Assembly (NCBI GenBank): GCA_947474065.1
Contig: CANJHD010000001.1
Coordinates: forward strand, 44,029 to 108,028
Source of the DNA: Planctomycetaceae bacterium
GTDB lineage: Bacteria > Planctomycetota > Phycisphaerae > Phycisphaerales > SM1A02
Direction: 5' to 3'
Length of the DNA: 64,000 nucleotides
Of this stretch, positions 17,154 through 25,797 are shown in pieces. The notes beneath the pieces were generated by a model, which saw only the letters and a list, made by a program, of their open reading frames with translations, had not been told where the DNA came from and searched no databases. Within the stretch, counting starts at the first letter, position 1. The number at the start of each line of letters is the position of its first letter. The position numbers were made by a program, and so were the translations under genes.

Positions 17154-17503
17154 GGGGCCGTACCGGCATCGACCGGACAGGCAACGCACAGTGTGGCGCG
17201 TCGTGGAGCATGCCGGCCACGTTAAAAAGCATGCAAATTCACAACTGCCAACAACACGCAGTACGCTCTCGCAGCCTAATTAGGCTGTGCAGTGAGTCCC
17301 CCCACGCCTGAATAAGGGGGCCGCTGTCAAAAATCAGGCTGGTTCCAATGGGCTGACATGCCTCGGCGGAACGAGACTTCGCATGTCTTGGTTCGCACAC
17401 CCCGTTGCGGGGGTCTGTGCGGTCGACAATCAATCCGCAAACACACTCGTAGAGGCATTGTGCGGACTGTTTCGGCACAGGGGTTCGACTCCCCTCGGCT
17501 CCA
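17154..17503 (+). ncRNA. ssrA: Transfer-messenger RNA (tmRNA)
   Basis: Rescues stalled ribosomes and tags the nascent chain for proteolysis. The 5' end GGGGCCG pairs with CGGCTCC at 17496-17502, giving a tRNA-like acceptor stem that includes the G3-U70 wobble recognised by alanyl-tRNA synthetase. The T arm GGGGTTCGACTCCCC is intact, and A17503 is the discriminator. CCA is not encoded. The tag frame starts at GCA 17229 and ends at TAA 17277-17279, giving ACKFTTANNTQYALAA. The ALAA end is the standard ClpXP/ClpAP degron; the Cys at position 2 is unusual. The 350-base length is normal for a one-piece tmRNA. Confidence 0.95.
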
Positions 17504-17554
17504 TTTGATTGTTTGGTCATCGGTCTTCATCTGACCACTGACCATGTTTAGACC

Positions 17555-17591
17555 CCGCGGTGCCTTTTATGGGCACCGCGGTGGCGTTTTT
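17555..17591 (+). terminator. Rho-independent terminator of ssrA
   Basis: CCGCGGTGCC (17555-17564) pairs perfectly with GGCACCGCGG (17572-17581) around a seven-base loop. The TTTTT run at 17587-17591 follows after a five-base spacer. It lies 52 bases after the tmRNA 3' end and is the clearest intrinsic terminator in the window. Confidence 0.9.
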
Positions 17592-17667
17592 AGGACAATA
17601 CTGCTCGTGACCCCATGAGAAACGAACAACTTCTCTGGCACTTGCCGTATCTCCTTGCAGTGCTTTC

Positions 17668-18468
17668 ATGCAACCCGTCCCGAAACATCAAATGACCGCG
17701 CCTCCCAACGAAGCACATGAATCAAACGATTCTCATGGTGCGCATGGTTCGCATGGCGCCAATGGTTCGCCCGATGCCGCCCGCGCCGAGCGCGAAATAG
17801 CGCCGCGAACAAGCGACGAAGCTGCGGTCCGCTACTGGGGGTCGATCTACGCGTACATCCGTCAGAGTGGCCGCCGAGACGAAGAGGCCCGCGAACTCAC
17901 CCAGGGCTTCATCGCGGATGTGCTCCTCGGTCGGAATCTCTTGGGGCGCCTTGACGAGAACCGCGGGCAGTTTCGCACGCTTCTCCTGAGCGCTGTCCGC
18001 AACTATCTCGCTGATGTGTACCGATTCAATCACGCTGCGCGACGACATCCGGGCGAAGGGCGCGTCATCCACAACGATGATGGCAGCAACGATGCGCTGC
18101 CGGATCGCCAGAATCCCGCTCCCGAATCTGCGTTTCACCGCGCGTGGATAAGCATGCTGATTCGTGATGCAGCCAAGGCAATGCACGCAGAGTGCACCGC
18201 CAACAAACGCGATATGCAGTGGGGCATCTTTGAATCCCGAATCCTGCGACCGATGCTCGAAGGCGCTCCGCCGCCGTCGTACGAATCACTCATGGCGCGC
18301 TGGGATCTCACCGCGCTGAGCCAAGTTTCCAACACCATCGTCTCTATGCGCCGCATGTTTGCAGCGCATCTCGTTCGCGGTGTTAGTGCGACAGTGGATA
18401 CCTCGCCAGCCGGTGCGCGCGGCGAACTCCGTGAATTGTTGGCCCTACTTGAAGGACGAATGTCATGA
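17668..18468 (+). CDS. ECF-type sigma factor of planctomycete family
   Basis: A 266-residue protein. Residues about 55-125 (AAVRYWGSIYAYIRQSGRRD, then EEARELTQGFIADVLL, and ENRGQFRTLLLSAVRNYLAD) match region 2 of a planctomycete-expanded ECF-like sigma family recognised by Y-x-Y-x-R...LTQGF and RGxFRTFL-like motifs. Region 4 is weakly conserved (about 180-235). The N-terminus has a His/Gly/Ser repeat (HGAHGSHGANGS) of unknown role. Its stop overlaps the start of the next frame (ATGA), so the interrupted gene downstream is probably its functional partner. Target promoters are unknown. Confidence 0.7.
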   Translation: MQPVPKHQMTAPPNEAHESNDSHGAHGSHGANGSPDAARAEREIAPRTSDEAAVRYWGSIYAYIRQSGRRDEEARELTQGFIADVLLGRNLLGRLDENRGQFRTLLLSAVRNYLADVYRFNHAARRHPGEGRVIHNDDGSNDALPDRQNPAPESAFHRAWISMLIRDAAKAMHAECTANKRDMQWGIFESRILRPMLEGAPPPSYESLMARWDLTALSQVSNTIVSMRRMFAAHLVRGVSATVDTSPAGARGELRELLALLEGRMS

Positions 18469-18905
18469 CAAATCCTGTTGATCCAACCACTCGTCCTGAG
18501 CCATTCCAAGACGGATCCTTGCGCGACACGCTGGCGTGGGTACTGCGCTCACTCGATCAGCCCGCCGTCGCCTCTGGCGACTGGATCGCGTACGAAGTGG
18601 ACGCTTCCTGAGGCACGGCCGTTACACTGCTCACCGATCCGACCACGCCGCTGGCCCGTCTGCGCCGCGCCCGCATTCTCTGGGGTGCGTTGCGCTCCGA
18701 AGGCGAGCGAGCCGAAGATCGAACCATGGGCAGTCGCTTGGCGATCGCAGCTGCTGCTGCCGCGTATCTCTTCCACAGCGAACGCATCTCAAATCATGAT
18801 GATCCGGCACTCCTTGCAGCTCTGCGTAGCGCTGTGGCAGACGATGCCGTCCCGGCCGAAGTGCGGATCATGATGCAGATGGCGGAGCAAAAGTTGGCTC
18901 GGTAA
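18465..18905 (+). pseudogene. Sigma-coupled ORF interrupted by an in-frame TGA
   Basis: ATG 18465 overlaps the sigma stop (ATGA) and opens 48 codons ending YEVDAS, then TGA at 18609-18611. The same frame continues for 97 further sense codons to TAA 18903-18905, with codon use like the neighbours and no other stop. The second half is Ala/Arg-rich and helical (SRLAIAAAAAAYLFHSE). Read through, it would be a 146-residue protein. Options are nonsense mutation, assembly error, or UGA recoding as selenocysteine or by readthrough. Other genes here (alaS, acs) use TGA as a true stop, so the code is not reassigned. No selenocysteine machinery or convincing SECIS hairpin is visible. The family is not recognised. 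Confidence 0.5.
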
Positions 18906-18959
18906 ATCAGCTGGGTGCGCGATCGCGCGGGACGGCGACCGATCACACGGGGGCAGCGC

Positions 18960-20759
18960 TCAACTTGCTGGAACCACAGCGGGCGCAGCCACGGGGGCGG
19001 CTTCCGGGGCGACTCTCGGAGTGGTCACTGGAACATTGACTGGCGCTGCAGCTTGGGGATTGGATGCCGCAGGCTGAAGCGTGGTCACAGGCTCAATCAC
19101 TCCGTCGTTGCCGGTTTCCGGAACAACTGCTGGATCGCGCGCGCGCAATTCGTCCCACCGAACGCGCGAGCCACCAACGACTGTGCCCGTAGCAAACGCG
19201 GCATCAATGAGCGCAATCTCATAGCCAGCGAGTGCATTCACTTCACGAGTCTGCGAATCACCGAGTTTGCTCGCTGCTTCAAGCACATCAGTACTAGTTC
19301 GCAGCCCGACATCAAACTGTCGCTTCTCTGCTTCGTAAGTGCGGGCAGCCAGAATCGATTCAAGGCGGGCCGCCAAAATGCGCTGCCATGATGTATCGAT
19401 GGCATCGACCGCGTTGAGCACCTCTTGTCGAATAGCGAGCGCACGCGCATCTTTAGTAGCCATGCGCTGCACGCGCTGTAGCACAGCGCGCCGCAATTGG
19501 CTCATGCGCGCTTCGTTGCCGATGGGGATCTCTGCATGGGCGGCGACCTGGTACTGGTCTGCGTCGCCCAGATTTCCAAACGAATCGGATACTCCACTAC
19601 CAGCACCGAGCATCTGGTAGGTGTAGTCAACGGTAAAGAGCGGAAGCGTTCCATTGCGCGCGACTTCCACATTCGTGGCATCCACCGCGAGTTGCAATTC
19701 CAACTCCAACATTTCCATGCGATTGCGCACCGCGCCATCAGCAAGGGTATTGGCATCCAACTGCAAGCCGAGCGGATTCGGCTGGGTGGCTGGAATCAAC
19801 GCACACCCGTCGGACATGGGCATGTCCGGATCATTCATGATTCGCTTCAGATCTCGCTGTCGATTTCGCAGCGCCGCATCAGCCAAGATCAGATTTTCCA
19901 ATGTTGCCCCAACGCCACTCTGCGCTCGCAACACTTCCACTTGCGGCGCGTCGCCATTGTCAACGCGGCGCTGCGCTCGATCAAGCTGCGCGATTGCAAG
20001 GTCATATTGCTGTTTACGCACTTCTAACTCACGGAAGGTGCGGTACTGGTTCCAGTAGGCCTTGTCCGCGTTGGCGAGAATGCGAATGGCTTCAAGCTTT
20101 GTCCGAGAGTCAGTGATTTGACCCTGTAGTTTAGAGACGCGAATCGATGCGGTAGCCACGCCAACCCCCGCATCGCGCAGAAGCGGCTGACTGATGGACA
20201 TGAGAACTCCACCCTGATCCGTGTCATTCGTACCGTTCACGAGCTGTCCCGATTGCGTGTACTGCGGTTGAAACTTCACCACTCCGCCGGTAGCGAGTGG
20301 AACCGCTACACCCATCTTCACCTGATCGGAAAAGAGACCCTCATTGTTCTGCAACTGCGTCAGCAAATTACTGCCGTTACGACTGTAATCGGCATAGAAG
20401 AGACTGTTGAACTTGGCCTCCTCCTCCGTGATACTTGCCTTGGCAATGTCTGGGGCCACCAACTGCACGCGCAAATCCAGGTTGTTGGCGAGTGCTAGCG
20501 CCCGCACCTCGGCGATAGAAAGCGTCCGCGTGCGCTCATAGCGCGTTGCTCGAAAACTACCAGCGGTTGCCTGCGCCACCGCATCTTCGGCCGGAACCGG
20601 CGGGCCGTAGGTAGCAGACGACAGATCAACCGGCTCGATCGCCTTTAGCGCATTGTCGGGTGCAGTGAATGGCGTCTCTTCGGCACGAAACAAGTCGTTC
20701 TGGCAGCCAGCGGCCAAGACCGAGAGCGTGGTGAAGATGGCGGGAAGGAATCGACGCAT
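18960..20759 (-). CDS. TolC-like outer membrane efflux lipoprotein
   Basis: A 599-residue outer membrane factor. The ATG at 20757-20759 is chosen because it opens a lipoprotein signal with the lipobox LAAGC (Cys19). Long amphipathic helices with LDLRVQLV..., DAGVGVATA and heptad-rich segments form two repeats, as in TolC/OprM channels. The C-terminal 90 residues are Ala/Pro/Thr-rich and probably disordered. It begins four bases after the permease stop and completes the efflux operon. The protein would form the outer membrane exit duct; the exported substrate is unknown. Confidence 0.85.
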   Translation of the reverse strand: MRRFLPAIFTTLSVLAAGCQNDLFRAEETPFTAPDNALKAIEPVDLSSATYGPPVPAEDAVAQATAGSFRATRYERTRTLSIAEVRALALANNLDLRVQLVAPDIAKASITEEEAKFNSLFYADYSRNGSNLLTQLQNNEGLFSDQVKMGVAVPLATGGVVKFQPQYTQSGQLVNGTNDTDQGGVLMSISQPLLRDAGVGVATASIRVSKLQGQITDSRTKLEAIRILANADKAYWNQYRTFRELEVRKQQYDLAIAQLDRAQRRVDNGDAPQVEVLRAQSGVGATLENLILADAALRNRQRDLKRIMNDPDMPMSDGCALIPATQPNPLGLQLDANTLADGAVRNRMEMLELELQLAVDATNVEVARNGTLPLFTVDYTYQMLGAGSGVSDSFGNLGDADQYQVAAHAEIPIGNEARMSQLRRAVLQRVQRMATKDARALAIRQEVLNAVDAIDTSWQRILAARLESILAARTYEAEKRQFDVGLRTSTDVLEAASKLGDSQTREVNALAGYEIALIDAAFATGTVVGGSRVRWDELRARDPAVVPETGNDGVIEPVTTLQPAASNPQAAAPVNVPVTTPRVAPEAAPVAAPAVVPAS

Positions 20760-20763
20760 GGGG

Positions 20764-22065
20764 TCACTCGTGGCGCAGAGCCTCGATTGGGTCGAGCCGC
20801 GATGCCTTGTATGCGGGGAACATTCCGAAGGCAACTCCAACGCCCGCACTGAAGACGATGGACAGGATCACGGCCCATGCTGGTACATCCGCCTGCTCCA
20901 AATTGGCGCCTGGGATAAATGTCAGGCTCACCGCCATCAACTTTCCGATCACCAATCCAACGATTCCGCCAAGCACTGTGAGCGTCACTGCCTCTAGTAG
21001 AAATTGCAGAAGGATGGCTGCAGACGTAGCACCAACTGCTTTGCGCAGTCCAATCTCGCGGGTGCGTTCGCTCACCGATACCAACATGATGTTCATGATG
21101 CCGATGCCGCCAACCAGCAACGAAATACCAACGATTCCACCGGCAATTGCGGTCACGCCTGAGGCCAGACTCTTGAACTGGTTGATGTACTGATCGAGTG
21201 CGGCAACCCGGAAAGTGTCCGGGTCTTCGGGCTGCAGGCCACGTTGACGGCGCATGACATATTCCACTTCCGCCTTCGCTTCTTCGGCGGTCTCTGGGCT
21301 GGTGGCAATGGCGGCAAACTGCATGAAGTACCAACCGTCGAGCAACTTCTCTGCGACGCTGAATGGAATAAAGATCTCCGCCTCGCTGGAGTTCATACCA
21401 AGCATCTTCGCCTGAGTGGTTTCCACAACACCAATCACTAGGAACCGGCGTCCGCCAAGAAGTATGTGCTCGCCGAGACCTCCGCTGCCGTCGGCATCAA
21501 TCTTGAGTTCGGCGACCGCGGCCTCGTTGAGTAGAGCCACTTGCCGTGCCGTATCAATGTCAATCTGACTGAATGGCCGACCGCGCATCACTTTGCGCCC
21601 CACCGCGTCATGCCACGCGGGCCAGATTCCGTTCACAGTCATGCCATCGATCAGCTCAGTGTCACTCTCAACACTCATGGGCAGATCAACGATCGGGGAA
21701 ATTCCCTTGATCGAAGGGCACTGATCCATGATCGCCTGCGCTTCACTGGTCTTGAGGCGACACTTTTCCCACGGGAACTTTGCGCGTGGAACATTGTCCG
21801 GCCGGTTTGGAAAGACATACAGCCGCGCAGCACCAACGCTCTCAAATTCTGAAAGCACCTTGGCCTTGAGCCCGGTGAGCGCCGCAATGACGGCTGTGAC
21901 ACTGGCAACACCGACGATGATGCCGAGCGCCGTCAGGAATGAGCGCGTCTTGTTTGCCCAGATTTGGCTCAGCGCCATCCCAATCGCCTTCATAAAGAAG
22001 AAGATGCTGAGACTGCGTCCTTCGCCCGGTGCTTTGCTCCGAGACTTAGCCTTTGCGTTCGTCAT
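20764..22065 (-). CDS. MacB-type ABC transporter permease
   Basis: A 433-residue permease with an N-terminal membrane helix (about 35-58), a large periplasmic MacB-like domain (60-300), and three C-terminal helices. The signature near residue 325 ([20 protein letters not shown] followed by LRKAVGA) is diagnostic of the MacB/FtsX/LolC fold. The tail ends [17 protein letters not shown]. Unlike E. coli MacB, the ATPase is encoded separately. The start codon overlaps the ATPase stop (ATGA). MacB-type systems act by mechanotransmission, driving periplasmic substrates through TolC; lipoprotein or peptide export is equally possible here. Confidence 0.92.
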   Translation of the reverse strand: MTNAKAKSRSKAPGEGRSLSIFFFMKAIGMALSQIWANKTRSFLTALGIIVGVASVTAVIAALTGLKAKVLSEFESVGAARLYVFPNRPDNVPRAKFPWEKCRLKTSEAQAIMDQCPSIKGISPIVDLPMSVESDTELIDGMTVNGIWPAWHDAVGRKVMRGRPFSQIDIDTARQVALLNEAAVAELKIDADGSGGLGEHILLGGRRFLVIGVVETTQAKMLGMNSSEAEIFIPFSVAEKLLDGWYFMQFAAIATSPETAEEAKAEVEYVMRRQRGLQPEDPDTFRVAALDQYINQFKSLASGVTAIAGGIVGISLLVGGIGIMNIMLVSVSERTREIGLRKAVGATSAAILLQFLLEAVTLTVLGGIVGLVIGKLMAVSLTFIPGANLEQADVPAWAVILSIVFSAGVGVAFGMFPAYKASRLDPIEALRHE

Positions 22066-22838
22066 GCCGCCGCCTCTTCAGCAGCAGCGCGGCGACGCTG
22101 CGTTTCGCGTGCCTCTTCAACGTAGGGGCTCACTTCAAAGTCTTCTTCCGCTGACAAGTCACTGAGAATGCGACCGTCACGCAAGCGCACTACCCGGCGG
22201 CAATGCGCTGCCACATCATTCTCGTGCGTCACGATGATGATTGTCTGTCCCTCGCGGTAAATACGCGTAAACAATGCAAGGATTTCCGCGGTCGTCGCAG
22301 AGTCGAGATTTCCTGTTGGCTCATCGGCCATCAGAATCTTGGGGTTATTGAGAATCGCGCGGGCGATCGCCACGCGCTGCTTCTGTCCGCCCGAGAGCTG
22401 GTTGGGACGGTGATCAACACGGTCGCCGAGTCCGACGCGCTGCAACGCCGAGAGAGCGCGTTCGCGTCGCGCACGGAACCCGCCTGCGGAAGCGGAGTAC
22501 ATCAATGGAAGTTCCACATTCTCTAAAGCGGTCTGCCGAGCGAGCAACTCAAAGCTCTGGAAGACAAAGCCAATTTCTTCGTTACGAATGAGCGCCAATT
22601 CGTCAGGCTTCATAGCGCTTACAAGGCGCCCACCGAGCGTGTACTCGCCGCTTGTCGGGCGATCGAGGCAGCCAAGCATATTCATCAAGGTGCTCTTGCC
22701 GGAGCCGGAACTGCCCATGATGGCCACCATCTCATTGCGCCCAATATCAAGATCAACCCCGCGAAGTGCGTGAATGGTCTCGACGCCTACGCGATAGACC
22801 TTGGCAATTCCGCGAAGTTGGATGATCGAATCACTCAT
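22062..22838 (-). CDS. MacB/LolD-type ABC transporter ATPase
   Basis: A 258-residue ATPase with Walker [10 protein letters not shown], the ABC signature [14 protein letters not shown], and Walker [13 protein letters not shown] followed by the H-loop VTHEND. The GNLDS form is typical of the MacB/LolD/FtsE branch. The C-terminus has an acidic and Arg/Ala-rich extension after residue 225. It energises the permease encoded immediately downstream with a four-base overlap. The adaptor gene lies 49 bases upstream, completing a MacA-MacB-TolC-like set. Confidence 0.95.
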   Translation of the reverse strand: MSDSIIQLRGIAKVYRVGVETIHALRGVDLDIGRNEMVAIMGSSGSGKSTLMNMLGCLDRPTSGEYTLGGRLVSAMKPDELALIRNEEIGFVFQSFELLARQTALENVELPLMYSASAGGFRARRERALSALQRVGLGDRVDHRPNQLSGGQKQRVAIARAILNNPKILMADEPTGNLDSATTAEILALFTRIYREGQTIIIVTHENDVAAHCRRVVRLRDGRILSDLSAEEDFEVSPYVEEARETQRRRAAAEEAAA

Positions 22839-22887
22839 GTCTGTTTCTATTCACAAGCCTGGTCGTAATGACTGCCGCGAGCGCAGA

Positions 22888-24222
22888 TCAGAAGCGCATG
22901 CGCATCCCGCGTCCGCCACGACCACCACCACCGCCACCGCCACCGCCGCTACCACCCCACTCCGACTCTTCCGCCTTGACAGCATCGCCGTCCTTCAAGC
23001 GTTCAAGAGACTTGTATGGGCCAACCACAATAATCTCGCCTTCTTTCACCCCGTCCACAATGATCGTATTTGTGAGATTCGATGGGCCAGTCGACACCGG
23101 CGTAGCGACGGCCTTGCCATCGATCACGCGGTACACAATGCTCAAATTCTTTGAGCCTGGTGCGATCAATGCACTGGTCTTCAATGCCTCTGGCAGATCT
23201 TCGACCTTGCGATCAACGACTGCTTGGCTTGGAACATTGAGGCCACTGTGACGTGCGATCGAAATATCAACATTGCCGCCAAGCCCACTGAATATCTGCT
23301 CGCCATTGAGTTCAAGAAGTACTGCCGTCTTGAAAAAGCCCGTGCCATCTTTGTCACTGGTGCGGCTGAGAGCCACTTCCTCGACCGTGCCACCAAAGAC
23401 ACGCTTTTTGTATCCGTTGATTCGAACCTCGCCCGGCTGACCCTTGGCCACGCGCGGAACATCCGATTCACTGACTTTCGCGGTGAGCTTCATCTTGCTC
23501 AGATCTGAGATGGTGAGAATCTTGGTTCCCGGGTTGTTCATCGTGCCCACCACCACTAACTCGCCGACCTCGGCATTGAGCTGCGTGATGATGCCGTCGA
23601 TCGCTGCCACAACGACTGTCTTGCGGAGCGCTTCGCGCTGCTGTTCAATCTGCGCCTCGGCTGCGGCCAAGCTCTTCTCAAGTTGGACGATGGTGTTCTT
23701 CTGCGCTTGGAAGGTTGCGTCAAGATCAGCGGCACGCGTTACCGCATCCTCATAGGCCTGGCGACTAATGTCACCTGCGCGAAAGAGCGACTCTTGGCGT
23801 TGCGCCGTCGCACGCGCGTTCTCGAGCGTGTTCTGCGTGCCAACGATGCGTGATCGCTCTGCTTCAAGGCGGTAACGCTCGCCATCGCGGCGGGCTTCAG
23901 CGCTCTGCAGCGCAGCCTTGAGATCGCGGTCGTCGAGACGCATGATGAGATCGCCGGCGCGAACCCGCTCGCCTTCACGATGCGGCAATTCAACAATGCG
24001 CGCAGACACTTCTGCAGACACATCGACCTTGCGTTTTGGTTCCACGATTCCCGGGGCGGAAACCGTCTCCACCAACACCCCCACTGCGACCGGTTCCATG
24101 CGTACTGAGGTGGCTTCTGGGCCGCCAAAGTGCATCCAGGCCCAGATGTCCTTTCCAGCGAAAAGCGCCACCAAGGCAACAACCAAAGTGACGGCGATCG
24201 TGACAATGAGTGCAGGTCGCAT
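22888..24222 (-). CDS. HlyD/MacA-type periplasmic adaptor
   Basis: A 444-residue membrane fusion protein that would link the ABC transporter to the TolC-like duct. It has one N-terminal membrane anchor (about 4-24), a split biotinyl-lipoyl domain (VDVSAEVSARIVELPHREGE), a long alpha-helical hairpin (about 95-200), and a beta-barrel domain. The last 20 residues are a Gly run followed by RGGRGMRMRF, coded by a CCACCG-like repeat, and are not typical of the family. First gene of the efflux operon; 71 bases separate it from the clpS stop upstream. Confidence 0.9.
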   Translation of the reverse strand: MRPALIVTIAVTLVVALVALFAGKDIWAWMHFGGPEATSVRMEPVAVGVLVETVSAPGIVEPKRKVDVSAEVSARIVELPHREGERVRAGDLIMRLDDRDLKAALQSAEARRDGERYRLEAERSRIVGTQNTLENARATAQRQESLFRAGDISRQAYEDAVTRAADLDATFQAQKNTIVQLEKSLAAAEAQIEQQREALRKTVVVAAIDGIITQLNAEVGELVVVGTMNNPGTKILTISDLSKMKLTAKVSESDVPRVAKGQPGEVRINGYKKRVFGGTVEEVALSRTSDKDGTGFFKTAVLLELNGEQIFSGLGGNVDISIARHSGLNVPSQAVVDRKVEDLPEALKTSALIAPGSKNLSIVYRVIDGKAVATPVSTGPSNLTNTIIVDGVKEGEIIVVGPYKSLERLKDGDAVKAEESEWGGSGGGGGGGGGRGGRGMRMRF

Positions 24223-24293
24223 ATCGAGGCAGGATCCTGAGGAGGAGCGGAACGAGAACCGTTCCGGTAGACCTGAGAATCATACGCCGTGCG

Positions 24294-24644
24294 CTAGGCC
24301 GCAGGCTCGATCGTGACTGTCAGTCCGCGGGTCTGGAATTGCTCTTGGATGAGCTCGGCACGCTCGCGATGGGTGACCATCAGCAGCGCAACGCCGGACT
24401 CATGCGCCTCGACCGTTCGCTCCACGGCATCACTGACTGTCAAACGTGCAAACTCCACCACTGAGCGCGTGACGAGCGAGAAGTCGTTCACATCGTCATT
24501 GTGGAGCAGTACGGCCCAACCAGGCATTTGCTTACGCTGCGGCGGAGCGACCTCTGGAAGCACCGCGGTGCCACCTTCTGAGGACTCTGTCGAAGAAACA
24601 ATCGGAGCGATGAACTGGGCGGCAGCTGCTGAAAAGTTGAACAT
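24294..24644 (-). CDS. clpS: ClpS-like adaptor of the Clp protease
   Basis: A 116-residue protein with the ClpS core. VLLHNDDVNDF is the conserved N-end-rule pocket region, followed by helices and AHESGVALLMVTHRERAELI. ClpS delivers substrates with bulky N-terminal residues to ClpA. The ATG at 24642-24644 is preferred over the TTG nine bases upstream. No clpA or clpP is nearby; in many genomes clpS sits next to clpA. The preceding 50 residues of Pro/Gln/Ala sequence resemble the flexible N-terminal extension of ClpS. Confidence 0.85.
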   Translation of the reverse strand: MFNFSAAAAQFIAPIVSSTESSEGGTAVLPEVAPPQRKQMPGWAVLLHNDDVNDFSLVTRSVVEFARLTVSDAVERTVEAHESGVALLMVTHRERAELIQEQFQTRGLTVTIEPAA

Positions 24645-24718
24645 TGGGGGCAATCACACCGCAATCAGCAAGTGAAATCAAGAGCAAATTAGTGTTATCG
24701 GCGGGATTCTTTCGGTGC

Positions 24719-25747
24719 TCACCACTGAAATACGAGCTTTCCGAACTGCTCGCCGGCCTCCAGGCGGGCATAGGCGGCTTCTGCGGCCGCCGGCTGGAAG
24801 ACCTCATCGACAGTTGCCCGAAGCGCGCCGCTCTGCAGCAACGCAATCACGCCGCGGAATTCATCCATTGAACCCATCGTGGAACCGATGATCGAAAGTT
24901 GGTTCCAGAAGATCCGTGCCAAATCCGTGGTCCCATCTGGGCCCGTCGTGCAGCCGCACGTGACCAATGTCCCACCGCGGGCCAAACTCTTGATGCACGC
25001 CAAATGCACGGCCTTGCCAACGCTTTCCGCAACGATGTCAACACCGCGGCCAGCGGTTGCCTTGCGTACTTCTCGCGACCAGTCGGCGCCCGTATCAAGA
25101 ATCGTGACGTTGGCGCCGAGTGTCTTCGCGCGTTCAAGTTTCGCAGCGTGACGACTTGTGACGATAGTGGTGCAACCAAAGTGTCGAGCAATTCCAAGGG
25201 CGGCAAGTGCAACGCCTCCACCGATACCGGGAATGAGCACCGTCATGCCAGCCTGCAGTCGCGCGCGCGTCACCAGCATGCGCCATGCTGTGAGATGCGT
25301 CAGTCCAAACGCAGCTGCGTGGACCGGATCAATGTCGCCGATTGCCAAGACATTGGTTGCCGGCGCAACGAAGTACTCCGCATGGGTACCGGGGCAATGC
25401 TCACCGATCATGAAGATGTCTTCGCCGGACGGCGCATGTCCAGGCCGCGGCGATTCCGGGCGCACCACCGCCGCATTCAAGATGACACGCTTTCCAACCC
25501 ACGCAGCATCAACGCCAGTACCAACCGTGTCGACAATTCCAACACCATCGGAGCCGCCAACCGTTGGCCAATTCACGTCGATGCCTGGGAGGCCACGGCC
25601 CACCCACAGGTCAAGGTGATTGAGCGCGGAAGCCTCCGTGCGCACACGCAGTTCACCCGGAGCGGGAACGCACTCCGATCGACCGCCGGTAAAGCGGACA
25701 TTGGGGGCGACAGGGGTTCCTTGACGGAGGACTTCAATAGCGCGCAT
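24719..25747 (-). CDS. Medium-chain zinc-type alcohol dehydrogenase/quinone reductase
   Basis: A 342-residue MDR-family oxidoreductase; the start at 25745-25747 gives MRAIEVLRQG. It has the GroES-like domain (SALNHLDLWVGRGLPG) and a Rossmann fold with GIGGGVALAALGIARHFG. The His/Cys set for catalytic zinc is incomplete: HLDLW is present, but the typical GHE motif is replaced by VGGSDGVG. The lobe-zinc Cys residues are absent, apart from an EHCPGTHAEYF segment. It is therefore closer to the NADPH:quinone reductase or YhdH-like branch. Substrate is unknown. It is divergent from the DUF1573-cyclase gene, with 50 bases between starts. Confidence 0.75.
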   Translation of the reverse strand: MRAIEVLRQGTPVAPNVRFTGGRSECVPAPGELRVRTEASALNHLDLWVGRGLPGIDVNWPTVGGSDGVGIVDTVGTGVDAAWVGKRVILNAAVVRPESPRPGHAPSGEDIFMIGEHCPGTHAEYFVAPATNVLAIGDIDPVHAAAFGLTHLTAWRMLVTRARLQAGMTVLIPGIGGGVALAALGIARHFGCTTIVTSRHAAKLERAKTLGANVTILDTGADWSREVRKATAGRGVDIVAESVGKAVHLACIKSLARGGTLVTCGCTTGPDGTTDLARIFWNQLSIIGSTMGSMDEFRGVIALLQSGALRATVDEVFQPAAAEAAYARLEAGEQFGKLVFQW

Positions 25748-25797
25748 GGGGTTCGAGTGTAAGAGGCGCAGACCTATGATGCACGCAAGGAAACCCC

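Noticed and set aside
18478..18873. Alternative +1 frame ORF over the interrupted gene
   Set aside because: Its composition is Arg/Ser/His-rich shadow sequence; the frame coupled to the sigma stop has better codon use.
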